The notes: generated by a model not told the origin, from the letters alone. A stretch of DNA of 18,739 bases from Brumimicrobium sp965656195 (GCA_965656195.1 CBFHJL010000056.1:1-18739); one strand, 5' to 3'. Shown: positions 8,401 through 14,906, counted from the stretch's first letter. A program made the numbers and translations.

Positions 8401-9023
8401 CCGGAGGAACAATATCCTGGGATAACAGTGTTACTGATGGAGTTCCTTTCACAGCTTCAACTACCACGACTTACACAGCTATGACTGATGATAATGGTTG
8501 TACTTCATCAGATGAAGTATTAGTAACTGTAAATCCTCTCCCATTGGTTTCAATCGGAAATGACGAAACAACATGTGCCAATTATGATCCTATTCAATTG
8601 GCTGGTTCTCCAAGTGGTGGAACTTTCAGTGGACCCGGTGTAAGCGGAAATGAATTTGACCCTGAAACAGCTGGAATAGGTGTTCATTCAGTATCATATA
8701 CATATCAAGATGCAAATGGATGTGAAAATAGTGCAACGCAGATTATAACAGTAGATGGATGTGCTTCTCTTGAAGAAGAAGAAGAAGCTGGATTTAACTT
8801 ATATCCAAACCCAGCGCACACATTTTTTGAAGTGGAAACGATAAACTCCATCCAGTCAATCAAAGTGTTTTCAGCACTAGGGCAAGAGGTAAAGGGTTTA
8901 TCGGTAGAAAATTTAAATCAAAATAACATTCAAGTAAATACGAGTAATTTAAATAGAGGAACATACTTCGTGCAGGTAGCAACTAGCAATGAGGTATTTA
9001 CTCAAAAAGTGATAATTCATTAA
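5418..9023 (+). CDS. T9SS type A sorted surface protein with SprB and ten Ig-like repeats, cassette 2 (1201 aa)
   Basis: A signal peptide (residues 1 to about 22, ending SLG) leads to QSCDTLRNY and an N-terminal domain (about 23-205) matching the 918-aa paralogue, for example AEPYTVTASTEV and GGSVTFNVY. A SprB-type repeat (about 300-372; TCGLDNGQINITSPSGGSG) follows. Ten Cys-paired repeats of 70-82 residues span about 376-1116. Five (starting near 452, 523, 758, 830 and 902) share the core YSW-[ND/SN]-NGLGxG and TGTDxNGC; two (about 595-756, PSFTFNDYC / PSFNYTDIC) are of another type. The tail (about 1117-1201; LYPNPAHTFFEV, GQEVKG, RGTYFVQV, QKVIIH) is a T9SS type A sorting domain. Residues 375-1148 contain no Lys or Arg. 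A five-fold GAA run near 8773 encodes a Glu linker before the sorting domain. Cell-surface location and adhesion are family-level inference. Confidence 0.88.
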   Translation: MNFFNTLLAATISLMITEVSLGQSCDTLRNYSLTDDFYEISGPNGAALGHDKLNDGMGGTTNITAWAEPYTVTASTEVRRLRFLPWLVHDEGGSVTFNVYADDNAGRPGTILDSETVPISDFTENTFYELDFLTPATVNGNFFVGFELTYNAVEDSFAIIGTHKPGGINFTQLFYDGAWDDVDNIYTIGPDPFVSAWRLDVLCSNAPDPIANFTIDGFTACTGSDFNMDASTSQNTDQYLWFLTGTSATPIYDTDEGVNGTVTTTTAGNDQEVILLADGGCRTDAVGYVVDVFSPVSATVGIQNTTCGLDNGQINITSPSGGSGSYSYSINNGSTFQSNGTYTGLSSGVYNVVVVTGGEGCSYTETVTVGASTRELINAGANVAICENDNATITASGNGTIEWFDGLTSLGNGTSLSVNPSVTTIYDAVLTDVNGCEDTNQVTVTVNQLPTVNASGIATVCAGSPTTISATGASSYSWNNGLGNGASQVVSPNTTTIYEVTGTDANGCVDTDQVTISVNALPNVSAGSNVSICDGANTTLNASGADTYSWDNGLGNGATHSVSPGSTTTYEVTGSDANNCINTATVQVTVNAIEDPSFTFNDYCEVATSNGPINIVTTGGTFSFNPAPTDGATIDGTSGEITDGITGSTYSVEYVTNGTCPSSSIETVSVQSNDDPSFNYTDICLGNGVPIEPSNIATSNGTFDFVTLPTDGASINTSTGVISGAVQGSSYEVEYTTPTGVCQASSSVTVQVFNAPTVTAVGTQTICEQDVVTINATGADSYSWDNGLGAGNVQAVSPSSTTTYEVTGTIANGCTNTDIVTLTVNPLPTVNAGNDQEVCEGEIVNVSASGANSYSWDNGLGAGATHSFTATSTITYIVTGTDGNNCSNTDEVIITINTLPTVDAGGDQDICSGDQTTITASGANTYSWSNGLGAGAAHNVSPTSTTLYEVTGTDLNGCENVDQITVSVNAIPAINAGVDQIVCEGEELTLSASVSGGTISWDNSVTDGVPFTASTTTTYTAMTDDNGCTSSDEVLVTVNPLPLVSIGNDETTCANYDPIQLAGSPSGGTFSGPGVSGNEFDPETAGIGVHSVSYTYQDANGCENSATQIITVDGCASLEEEEEAGFNLYPNPAHTFFEVETINSIQSIKVFSALGQEVKGLSVENLNQNNIQVNTSNLNRGTYFVQVATSNEVFTQKVIIH

Positions 9024-9042
9024 CTACAATGAATCCTAACGG

Positions 9043-9075
9043 AAAACCTATTGGCAATGGTCAATGGGTTTTTTT
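9043..9075 (+). terminator. Rho-independent terminator after cassette 2
   Basis: AAAACCTATTG (9043-9053) pairs with CAATGGGTTTT (9062-9072) with one U-G pair and an 8-base loop, running into seven T at 9069-9075. It follows the 1201-aa gene by about 20 bases. The ATG at 9064 lies in its 3' arm, which argues against that codon as the pnuC start. Confidence 0.8.
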
Positions 9076-9079
9076 ATTT

Positions 9080-9087
9080 TAATTTTG
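9080..9087 (+). promoter_or_regulatory. Possible -7 box for the pnuC operon
   Basis: TAATTTTG fits TAnnTTTG but has no matching -33 element at the expected distance. It lies only 3 bases before the pnuC ATG, so transcripts would be nearly leaderless. It could be chance in AT-rich DNA. Confidence 0.3.
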
Positions 9088-9090
9088 AGT

Positions 9091-9702
9091 ATGGAAATTT
9101 TCCGACAGATTTGGGAAGGAGTTTTAGCAACTTCTTGGATAGAAGGCCTCGGTGTAATCACAGGTATTACTTACGTCATATTAGCGGCTAAAAAAATAAT
9201 AGCGTGTTGGATATTCGCAATAGTAAGTACATCAATATATATTTATCTGTGTTACACTAGCTCATTATATATTGAGTCAGGCTTACAAGTCTTTTACCTA
9301 ATTATGGGAGTGTATGGCTGGATAAAGTGGAATAAAGATCAAGGTGAAGCGCTACCAATTCAAAGGTGGACAATTCAGAATCATCTCATTAATATTTTAA
9401 TTAGTGGCATGGTAACTCTACTACTGGGATATATTATGTCAACATATACATCACAAAAGAGTCCATATCTCGATTCTTTCACCACAATCTTTAGCTTAGC
9501 TGCAACTTTCATGGTAACTCAAAGGGTACTCGGGAATTGGATTTATTGGATTGTTATTGACGCAGGACTGGCTGTATTATACTCGTCAAGGGAGTTATAC
9601 CTAACAGGAGTTCAATATGCACTATTTGCGATAATTGCTGGATTTGCATTTTATTCTTGGAGTAAATATTACAGAAATCAAGAAAGACACATACTGTCAT
9701 GA
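9091..9702 (+). CDS. pnuC: PnuC-type nicotinamide riboside transporter
   Basis: A 203-aa polytopic inner-membrane protein. The N-terminus MEIFRQIWEGVLATSWIE and the following VITGITYVILAAKK are typical of PnuC. CWIFAIVSTSIYIYLCY and QVFYLIMGVYGWIKWNK carry the Trp-rich substrate-site region of the family. Further hydrophobic segments follow (about 110-125, 138-150, 155-172 and 178-195). PnuC proteins bring in nicotinamide riboside by facilitated diffusion, trapped by phosphorylation inside. The start at 9091 is preferred over 9064 because the latter lies inside the terminator stem and adds a non-conserved stretch. The stop overlaps the start of the kinase gene by 4 bases (ATGA), a strong sign of an operon. 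Some PnuC relatives in Bacteroidota carry thiamine (PnuT), but the kinase partner favours nicotinamide riboside here. Confidence 0.88.
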   Translation: MEIFRQIWEGVLATSWIEGLGVITGITYVILAAKKIIACWIFAIVSTSIYIYLCYTSSLYIESGLQVFYLIMGVYGWIKWNKDQGEALPIQRWTIQNHLINILISGMVTLLLGYIMSTYTSQKSPYLDSFTTIFSLAATFMVTQRVLGNWIYWIVIDAGLAVLYSSRELYLTGVQYALFAIIAGFAFYSWSKYYRNQERHILS

Positions 9703-10232
9703 TAAAAATAGCACTAACTGGCCCTGAAAGTACAGGGAAAACAACATTAGCCAAAAGTCTAGCCAAATTATTTCAGGTCGAATGGTATCCAGAATACGCC
9801 AGGGAATATCTACAAGAAAGGAAAGGTAAATACGACGAGTCGGATTTGTTGAAAATTGCTTTAGGCCAAGAAAAAATAAGATCCAATATATCAACACATG
9901 ATCAAATTCAAATTTTTGATACAGAAAACACTGTAATCAAGGTCTGGTCCTCTTTTAAATATGGACGAATTTCAGAAAAGATTATAGAGCTTCAAAATTC
10001 ACAGCGGTTTAATCATTATTTTCTATGCAGCCCTGATGATATTGAATGGGAGGATGATCCGTTGAGAGAGCACCCTCAGCAGCGTAAAGAATTATTTGCT
10101 ATATATTTAAAAGAGTTAGAAAACCTAAAAGTTTCCTTTACAATTCTCAAAGGTAGCGCCGAATCTCGTCTTGAACAGGCAGCAGAAATCATAGAGGAAT
10201 TAAATATTTCTTCAAATGGGTTTTGTGTATGA
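9699..10232 (+). CDS. NadR-like nicotinamide riboside kinase (P-loop, AAA_28-type)
   Basis: A 177-aa soluble P-loop protein. The Walker A motif is GPESTGKTT (residues 8-16). It is followed by WYPEYAREYL, the typical substrate-side motif of the kinase domain of NadR, and QIFDTENTVIKVW, the Asp-containing strand. CSPDDIEWEDDPLREHP carries the lid arginine region. The reaction would be ATP-dependent phosphorylation of nicotinamide riboside to NMN in the cytoplasm. Compared with the E. coli three-domain NadR, the HTH and the NMN adenylyltransferase domains are absent, so this is a stand-alone kinase. Its 4-base overlap with pnuC supports a transport-and-trap unit for NAD salvage. Confidence is high for the family and somewhat lower for the exact substrate. 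Confidence 0.85.
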   Translation: MIKIALTGPESTGKTTLAKSLAKLFQVEWYPEYAREYLQERKGKYDESDLLKIALGQEKIRSNISTHDQIQIFDTENTVIKVWSSFKYGRISEKIIELQNSQRFNHYFLCSPDDIEWEDDPLREHPQQRKELFAIYLKELENLKVSFTILKGSAESRLEQAAEIIEELNISSNGFCV

Positions 10233-10302
10233 TTTTTCGATAATCAATTAGTGTAACATTTTATACACTTCCGCAATGTTCAATCACTCAAATCGTCGTC
10301 TT

Positions 10303-10335
10303 TTTAGGTTGTAACTTAAGAAAGCATTAAATTTG
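10303..10335 (+). promoter_or_regulatory. Possible promoter for the small CxxC membrane protein
   Basis: TAAATTTG at 10328-10335 fits TAnnTTTG. A TTTA at 10303-10306 lies 21 bases upstream as a weak -33. The -7 box ends only 4 bases before the ATG at 10340, so the transcript would be leaderless or nearly so. Confidence 0.45.
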
Positions 10336-10339
10336 TAGT

Positions 10340-10603
10340 ATGAAAAAGCTATTTCAATATGCAATTATTATTTTAATATTGCTCTCGTTCTTTTCACCAG
10401 AGGTGTCAGCGCAGTGTTCGCAATGTAAATTATTGGCTGAGCAAAGTGGCAATGGAATAGACGCAGAATTACTTGGAGATGACGGTGGAAACAACATCAA
10501 TTCTGCCATTTTATATATCATGGCTGTGCCGTATATAATTCTTTCTATTCTTTTCAGAAAACAAATCAAACGCCTATTTCGAAAAACGTTTTCGAAATCG
10601 TAA
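10340..10603 (+). CDS. Small secreted/membrane protein with CxxC motif, unknown function
   Basis: An 87-aa protein that I do not recognise by name. It has a signal peptide or first membrane helix (residues 1-24, ending EVSAQ), then CSQCK (Cys26 and Cys29), a short polar region (LLAEQSGNGIDAELLGDDGGNN), a second hydrophobic helix (about 54-71; INSAILYIMAVPYIILSIL) and a strongly basic tail (FRKQIKRLFRKTFSKS). The expected topology has the CxxC and acidic loop in the periplasm and the basic tail in the cytoplasm. The CxxC could bind metal or take part in thiol exchange, but no thioredoxin fold is possible at this size. It faces the PhoH gene convergently with 13 bases between stops. A perfect inverted repeat covers its last codons. 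Confidence 0.75.
   Translation: MKKLFQYAIIILILLSFFSPEVSAQCSQCKLLAEQSGNGIDAELLGDDGGNNINSAILYIMAVPYIILSILFRKQIKRLFRKTFSKS
10576..10598. repeat. Perfect 10-3-10 inverted repeat at convergent gene ends
   Basis: ATTTCGAAAA and TTTTCGAAAT flank ACG exactly. The repeat sits inside the last codons of the small CxxC gene, 18 bases from the end of the convergent phoH-like gene. There is no following T-run on either strand, so a classical terminator is not clear; it could be a bidirectional 3'-end hairpin or a protein site. Confidence 0.6.
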
Positions 10604-10616
10604 GTAGTTTTCTCAC

Positions 10617-11942
10617 TTACAACAATTCGTTCGCAAGATTTGCGAGTTCAGATCGCTCTCCTTTTTCAAGTTTGATATGTGCGAATAAGTTTTGCCCTTT
10701 TGCTTTATCAATTAAGTAAGCAAGTCCATTTGAATTCTCATCGAGGTAAGGAGTATCAATTTGATTGATGTCACCAGTGAAAATAATTTTTGTGTTCTCT
10801 CCTGCTCTAGTAATGATGGTCTTTACTTCATGTGGTGTTAAGTTCTGGGCTTCATCAACAATGAATATAACATCTGACAAACTTCTTCCCCTTATAAATG
10901 CCAACGGTGTTATCATGATTTTTCCATCCTCCTGCATTGCAGTAAGCTCCTTGTATTTGCGTTCATTTTCACTAAAGTGATTCTTAATAAACTTCAGGTT
11001 GTCCCATAACGGCTCCATATAAGGAGATATCTTATCATTTGCATCTCCCGGAAGGAAGCCGATATCTCTATTCGACAAAGGGACTAAAGGACGAGCTAAT
11101 ATGATTTGATGGTACTTCTTGTGTTGCTCTAAAGCTGCAGCTAAGGCAAGTAATGTTTTTCCCGTTCCGGCCACTCCTTGCAAAACTACCAGTTTAATAT
11201 CATTATTCATTAATGCATTTACAGCGAATGCTTGCTCAGCGTTCTTAGGCTTTATACCTGTTATGTATTTTTTCTCTACGCGCTCAATTTCATCTAAAAG
11301 CGGATTGTAGTAAGCCAAGGAAGAGGATCTTCCATTTCTAAGAACGTAATAACCGTTTGGTATTTTATGATTTCCCAGTACACCGTCTTCTGCTATTCTC
11401 CCCTTATTAAATAATTGTCTGATTACCTCAGAGTCTACATTCTCAACAACTTTTAAGCTAGATGAATCAAGAGTGGTTTGATCGACTTTGCCCGTTTCGT
11501 AATCCTCTGCTGAAATGCCTAAAGCCTTAGCTTTTATTCTAAGGTTTATATCTTTCGTTACCAAAATGACTGGGGAAGTTTTATACTTTTCTTGAAGGTA
11601 AAGGGCGGCATTAATGATCTTATGGTCATTTTTCCCTTGTGCATAGACATCCTCAGCATTAACACCAATAGGCTTTCCTGATAAGACGATATGAAACTTT
11701 CCCATATCCTTACCTAAGGAAATCCAATCTTTCAAAGCTTTCCCGCCAGACAACTTATCTATGAATCGAATAACAGCTCGAGCCGTGAAATTTTTAGTAT
11801 CGTTGCCTACTTTAAAATTATCGAGTTCCTCTAAGACGGTAATAGGTATAGCAACATCGTTTTTTTCAAAGTTTGTTATACTCTGATGATCATGTAATAA
11901 AACTGAAGTGTCGAGAACAAAAATCTTTTTCTTTTTAGCCAT
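10617..11942 (-). CDS. PhoH-like ATPase with N-terminal PIN domain
   Basis: A 441-aa two-domain protein. Residues 1 to about 150 are a PIN-type RNase domain with conserved acids: Asp11 in FVLDTSVLL, Glu38/Glu39 and Asp41 in VLEELDNFK, Asp106 in KNDHKI and Asp131 in VTKDINLR. Residues about 230-441 are the PhoH P-loop ATPase: Walker A GVAGTGKT (256-263), ARPLVPLSNRDIGFLPGD (283-300) and Walker B IVDEAQ (361-366). The segment FTGDINQIDTPYLDENSNG follows. PIN-PhoH proteins are considered RNA helicase/RNases in RNA turnover; the exact substrate here is unknown. All key residues are present, so it is probably active. Length is typical (YlaK/PhoH2 type). No TAnnTTTG box was seen in its 173-base upstream gap. 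Its stop lies 13 bases from the convergent small gene. Confidence 0.92.
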   Translation of the reverse strand: MAKKKKIFVLDTSVLLHDHQSITNFEKNDVAIPITVLEELDNFKVGNDTKNFTARAVIRFIDKLSGGKALKDWISLGKDMGKFHIVLSGKPIGVNAEDVYAQGKNDHKIINAALYLQEKYKTSPVILVTKDINLRIKAKALGISAEDYETGKVDQTTLDSSSLKVVENVDSEVIRQLFNKGRIAEDGVLGNHKIPNGYYVLRNGRSSSLAYYNPLLDEIERVEKKYITGIKPKNAEQAFAVNALMNNDIKLVVLQGVAGTGKTLLALAAALEQHKKYHQIILARPLVPLSNRDIGFLPGDANDKISPYMEPLWDNLKFIKNHFSENERKYKELTAMQEDGKIMITPLAFIRGRSLSDVIFIVDEAQNLTPHEVKTIITRAGENTKIIFTGDINQIDTPYLDENSNGLAYLIDKAKGQNLFAHIKLEKGERSELANLANELL

Positions 11943-12115
11943 ATTTGATTTGCTTTGGCTTTAAGTTAGTAAGATTCTTTGCTGTTCTTGAAAGCAAAAA
12001 AAACAGTTATTAACAATTAAATAGTAATTAGGAGAAATAGAAAGGCTCTGATTTTAAATATAATACTGGGTTAACTCCTTCATAATACCAACTTCAGTAT
12101 GGCAGGACTAAAACT

Positions 12116-13282
12116 CTAATTTTTTATAACTTTTATAACCTTTTCGATTTGGATTGATGATAAACGTAAACTATACACACCGCTCTCTAAATGACCAATA
12201 TTAATCTCAACTGAGCTCTTGGAAGTACAAGAAAAAGTAATTCTTTGCTGCTGACCTCTACTGTCGTACATTTCAATTTTTGTATTTACTAAATTTTCAG
12301 AAGAACTCAAATACAATTTATCCATAGCAGGGTTAGGATATGATTTGAGAACGTCTGTCTCACTGCAATTCGCCGTAAATGTATTTAACATTTCTGTTGT
12401 TCCATCAAAATCAGTTTGGGACAGTCTGTAATACCTGAAGTGATTTGGTAAGTCTATTTCATAAGCCTTCTCTTCGTTAGAGTTACCCGCTCCCTTTACA
12501 GTTGAAATTTCTCTCCATATCTTTCCATCTACAGAGGACTCGATTGTGAAGTAATCGTTATTTTGTTCGGAAGATGTTTTCCAATTGATCACTAAAGCGC
12601 TATTATCACAAATCAAATTTGAAGAAGCAAGTTTTACTGGTAGCGGGAAAGCACATATATCGCCAGCGTTCGTAAATTGTAAAGCGAGATTAAACTGCCT
12701 ATTTGAACTAGTTCCTGTTGCTCCTAACCATGATCCTCCCCATCCAACTTTTCCAGGGAAAACACCAGCTGCGGTAGCATTCGTGCGGTCAAACCAAGGT
12801 TCTTCCATCGTATTATCACTATTACCTCTATTTTCAAATAATACCTCCAGTTGATCGGATCCATTGTAAACAAAGCTTGGAGCAACATTAAAATTAAAAG
12901 TATACATTCCAGCACCATTAAAAGTCATATTTCCGGAATATACCTGAGTAAAACCAGATGTCCCAGGATATCCTGGGTCACTTGCAAAATTATTTACGGA
13001 AGTATGCCGAACATAAACACGTATATCGTTATATGTATAATTTCCCCAAGAATAATCGTTATCGATTCGAAAAGAAACACTCGTCATCGTTTGTGCTCCT
13101 CCTATTTGACTGGGATTATATAACCCAGAAGACCAACCGTAATCATCGTAATCTGTTGTAAACGGAAACTCCGGAGTATTTAGTGGACAGATTTGCCCAA
13201 AAGAAAAAGAATAAGCAATAAACGTAATCATCAAAAAAACTAATTTTCTGATCTTTCTCAGTAGTAGGTAGTGCAGTGTCAT
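12116..13282 (-). CDS. T9SS type A sorting domain-containing secreted protein (388 aa)
   Basis: The signal peptide region MTLHYLLLRKIRKLVFLMITFIAYSFSFG precedes QICPLN. The N-terminal beta-rich domain (to about residue 200) contains many aromatic and Asn residues (TMTSVSFRIDNDYSWGNYTYND, in part). The middle (about 205-300) resembles the fibronectin-like domain common just before T9SS tails (LPVKLASSNL, INWKTSSEQNNDYFTIE, RYYRLSQTDFDG). The end is a type A sorting domain (SYPNPAMDKLYL, SRGQQQRI, SGVYSLRL, EKVIKVIKN). The start is moved from an ATG at 13303 to 13282, because the former lies within the -7 promoter box and 13282 leaves a 12-base leader. Unlike the two repeat proteins upstream it has ordinary Lys/Arg content and no Ig repeats. 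Its function is not identifiable; export to the cell surface or medium is expected. Confidence 0.82.
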   Translation of the reverse strand: MTLHYLLLRKIRKLVFLMITFIAYSFSFGQICPLNTPEFPFTTDYDDYGWSSGLYNPSQIGGAQTMTSVSFRIDNDYSWGNYTYNDIRVYVRHTSVNNFASDPGYPGTSGFTQVYSGNMTFNGAGMYTFNFNVAPSFVYNGSDQLEVLFENRGNSDNTMEEPWFDRTNATAAGVFPGKVGWGGSWLGATGTSSNRQFNLALQFTNAGDICAFPLPVKLASSNLICDNSALVINWKTSSEQNNDYFTIESSVDGKIWREISTVKGAGNSNEEKAYEIDLPNHFRYYRLSQTDFDGTTEMLNTFTANCSETDVLKSYPNPAMDKLYLSSSENLVNTKIEMYDSRGQQQRITFSCTSKSSVEINIGHLESGVYSLRLSSIQIEKVIKVIKN

Positions 13283-13300
13283 AATAAGTAATATATAAGA

Positions 13301-13332
13301 CAAATATATTGAACTTAAGATGCTTATATAAA
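13301..13332 (-). promoter_or_regulatory. Bacteroidota-type promoter for the 388-aa T9SS gene
   Basis: On the minus strand TATATTTG (13308-13301) is a full -7 box, preceded after 20 bases by TTTA (13332-13329), one mismatch from TTTG. The predicted start near 13294 leaves a leader of about 12 bases before the ATG at 13282. Confidence 0.7.
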
Positions 13333-13349
13333 CCGTTTATCACAATTGG

Positions 13350-13372
13350 AAAAATTGAGGGGCTTCCCCTCA
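13350..13372 (-). terminator. Terminator hairpin overlapping the merR-type stop codon
   Basis: On the minus strand TGAGGGG, loop AAG, CCCCTCA gives a perfect 7-bp GC-rich stem followed by ATTTTTCC. The first three bases of the stem are the TGA stop codon of the MerR-type gene. The T-run is short (five), so termination may be incomplete. Confidence 0.6.
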
Positions 13373-13711
13373 CATAGATTTCAAAGCAACTAACTTTGAT
13401 TTGATTAACTCTAATTTTGTAATGACAATATGATTTTCTGAATCAGAATTGGTAGACATACCTGATTTACTCTTAAGCGCTTTCTTGGCACCTTCTAATG
13501 TATGACCTTCCTCTTTCACTAAAACGTATATCTTTTGTAACTCTAGAACGTCTTTCGGTGAAAATAAGCGATTACCTTTTTTATTCTTTTTAGGCTTTAC
13601 AGAAGGAAATTCCTTCTCCCAAAAACGGATTAGAGAAGTGTTAACCTGGAACATTTTCGCAACCTCTCCTATTGAGTAGTAGAGTTTTGTCAATTCTGAC
13701 TCTTGAATCAT
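13370..13711 (-). CDS. MerR family transcriptional regulator (short form)
   Basis: A 113-aa protein with an N-terminal MerR winged helix-turn-helix. YYSIGEVAKMFQVNTSLIRFWEKEF (residues about 11-35, given in part) is the recognition region. Wing residues KKNKKGNRLFSPKDV follow, then ELQKIYVLVKEEGHTLEGAKKAL. The remaining 30 residues are short and carry no Cys-based metal site or large ligand domain, so the signal it senses is not apparent. This short MerR type is common in Bacteroidota next to an M23 peptidase and alaS, as here. A tentative -7 box TATATTTA (13741-13734, minus strand) lies 22 bases upstream of the start but lacks a -33. A 13-base palindrome at 13790-13802 could be an operator. 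The target genes cannot be told from the sequence. Confidence 0.88.
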   Translation of the reverse strand: MIQESELTKLYYSIGEVAKMFQVNTSLIRFWEKEFPSVKPKKNKKGNRLFSPKDVLELQKIYVLVKEEGHTLEGAKKALKSKSGMSTNSDSENHIVITKLELIKSKLVALKSM

Positions 13712-13934
13712 AATTTTTGAAATAACCGTTTGTTAAATATACGAATAAACTATCAACTTCAGTTGGACCATTTGCCCGTCAAATTGTAATTTCAAATTGA
13801 AAACATATGTCAAAATAGAACCTAGTAAAAAGATAATTACCTTGTTTTCGGTCTCTTTCATAGGTAGACTTTCAAAATGAAAATAACGTAAGAACGAATC
13901 AATCAGGTTCACAAACTAAATGACCTTCTGATTT
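13712..13934. other. 223-base intergenic region between the MerR-type and M23 genes
   Basis: No gene is apparent. The stretch holds a tentative minus-strand -7 box (13734-13741), a TTTCAAATTGAAA palindrome (13790-13802) and a second short palindrome TTTCAAAATGAAA near 13871. There is no clear T-tailed terminator for the M23 gene. Confidence 0.5.
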
Positions 13935-14906
13935 CTAATCCATAGAATTAAGCGCATTGCGAGACGCTTCAATGATCTTTTCGTATTGCTCTGGAGATAA
14001 ATCAGAATGAAAAAAGTTGATCGGATTTACTTTATGTCCGTCTTTTTCAACTTCATAATGAAGGTGAGGACCTGTAGATTTACCGGTGCTTCCTACAAAT
14101 CCAATCAAGTCACCTCGTTTAACAGTATCTCCCTTATTGACAACGAAAGAGCTCAAATGAGCATATCGCGTTTTATATCCAAATCCATGGTTTATGACAA
14201 TCTCTTTTCCATATCCCCAACTATTGACCTCAAGCTCTTCTACGACACCATCCCCCGTTGAATACACATCTGTACCGACATCGGCAGTAAAATCTAGACC
14301 CCAGTGCATCTTACGCGTACCATATACTGGATCTATTCTCCATCCGTATCCGGAGACCATTCTTTTCAATTCTTTATTGTTTACTGGTTGAATTGCCGGA
14401 AGGGAAGCTAACCTCCTTTCTCTCTTCTGAGCTGCAGATATTAACTCCTTAAAAGATATACTTTGAGCATGAAGCTTTCGTTCAACCTCATCTAATTTCA
14501 TTGCAGTTTGCTTCAATAAGTCTCCGTTCGACATTGACTCATAGTGCTTATAAGCATCGCTGCCTCCGACACCCATCATGCGTAATTCTTCGGGAAACTC
14601 ACTTGCTCCCAAAGCAGCACGATATAGTTCTTCATCTCGTTTTTTTAATATTTCCGCAACCTGATCTACAAGAACCGCTCGCTCATTTAACTTTTCAACT
14701 TCGCTTTTAAGTTCTGTAAGCTCTCTCTTGAGTTTCTGCTCTTTGGGCGATTCTATTCTGTAAGACAGGAAAAAAGCCAATAATATTGTTAGTAGTGCGG
14801 TTGGCGCCAAAATAACGAAGCCCCTCAATACCCGCTCACCAACTGAACGTTCTACCTTCTCGTAAGAAAGCGTTTTAGGATTATATCTAAATTTAGACTT
14901 TGACAT
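13935..14906 (-). CDS. M23 (LytM-type) peptidoglycan metallopeptidase, membrane-anchored
   Basis: A 323-aa protein. A cytoplasmic N-terminus (1-27) is followed by one membrane helix (about 28-48; GFVILAPTALLTILLAFFLS) and a periplasmic coiled coil (about 54-95 and 130-165, rich in Glu, Lys and Leu). The LytM domain covers about 180-300. All zinc and catalytic residues are visible: His201 and Asp205 in HWGLDF, His250 in RYAHL, and His281/His283 in GPHLHYEV. It should therefore be an active endopeptidase cutting peptidoglycan cross-links, rather than a degenerate EnvC-like activator. The N-terminal KFRYNPKTLSYEKVE is the usual start of this Bacteroidota family. It is divergent from alaS with 104 bases between starts. 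A minus-strand -7 box TAATTTTG (14935-14928) predicts a leader of about 15 bases. Confidence 0.92.
   Translation of the reverse strand: MSKSKFRYNPKTLSYEKVERSVGERVLRGFVILAPTALLTILLAFFLSYRIESPKEQKLKRELTELKSEVEKLNERAVLVDQVAEILKKRDEELYRAALGASEFPEELRMMGVGGSDAYKHYESMSNGDLLKQTAMKLDEVERKLHAQSISFKELISAAQKRERRLASLPAIQPVNNKELKRMVSGYGWRIDPVYGTRKMHWGLDFTADVGTDVYSTGDGVVEELEVNSWGYGKEIVINHGFGYKTRYAHLSSFVVNKGDTVKRGDLIGFVGSTGKSTGPHLHYEVEKDGHKVNPINFFHSDLSPEQYEKIIEASRNALNSMD

Noticed and set aside
9064..9090. Earlier ATG for pnuC
   Set aside because: The codon lies in the 3' arm of the terminator hairpin and the added residues come from its T-run; the conserved PnuC start is MEIF at 9091.
10250..10269. AGTGTA/TACACT hairpin after the kinase gene as a terminator
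   Set aside because: The stem is only 6 bp and AT-rich, with no T-run after it.
12066..12103. ATACTG/CAGTAT inverted pair after the 388-aa T9SS gene
   Set aside because: The arms are 6 bp with a loop of roughly 25-30 bases and no T-run, well within chance for AT-rich DNA.
12585..13161. Plus-strand open frames of 67-90 codons opposite the third T9SS gene
   Set aside because: They have no signal, domain or promoter, and mirror a well-supported gene on the other strand.
13283..13303. Earlier ATG for the third T9SS protein
   Set aside because: It falls within the TATATTTG -7 box of the gene's own promoter.
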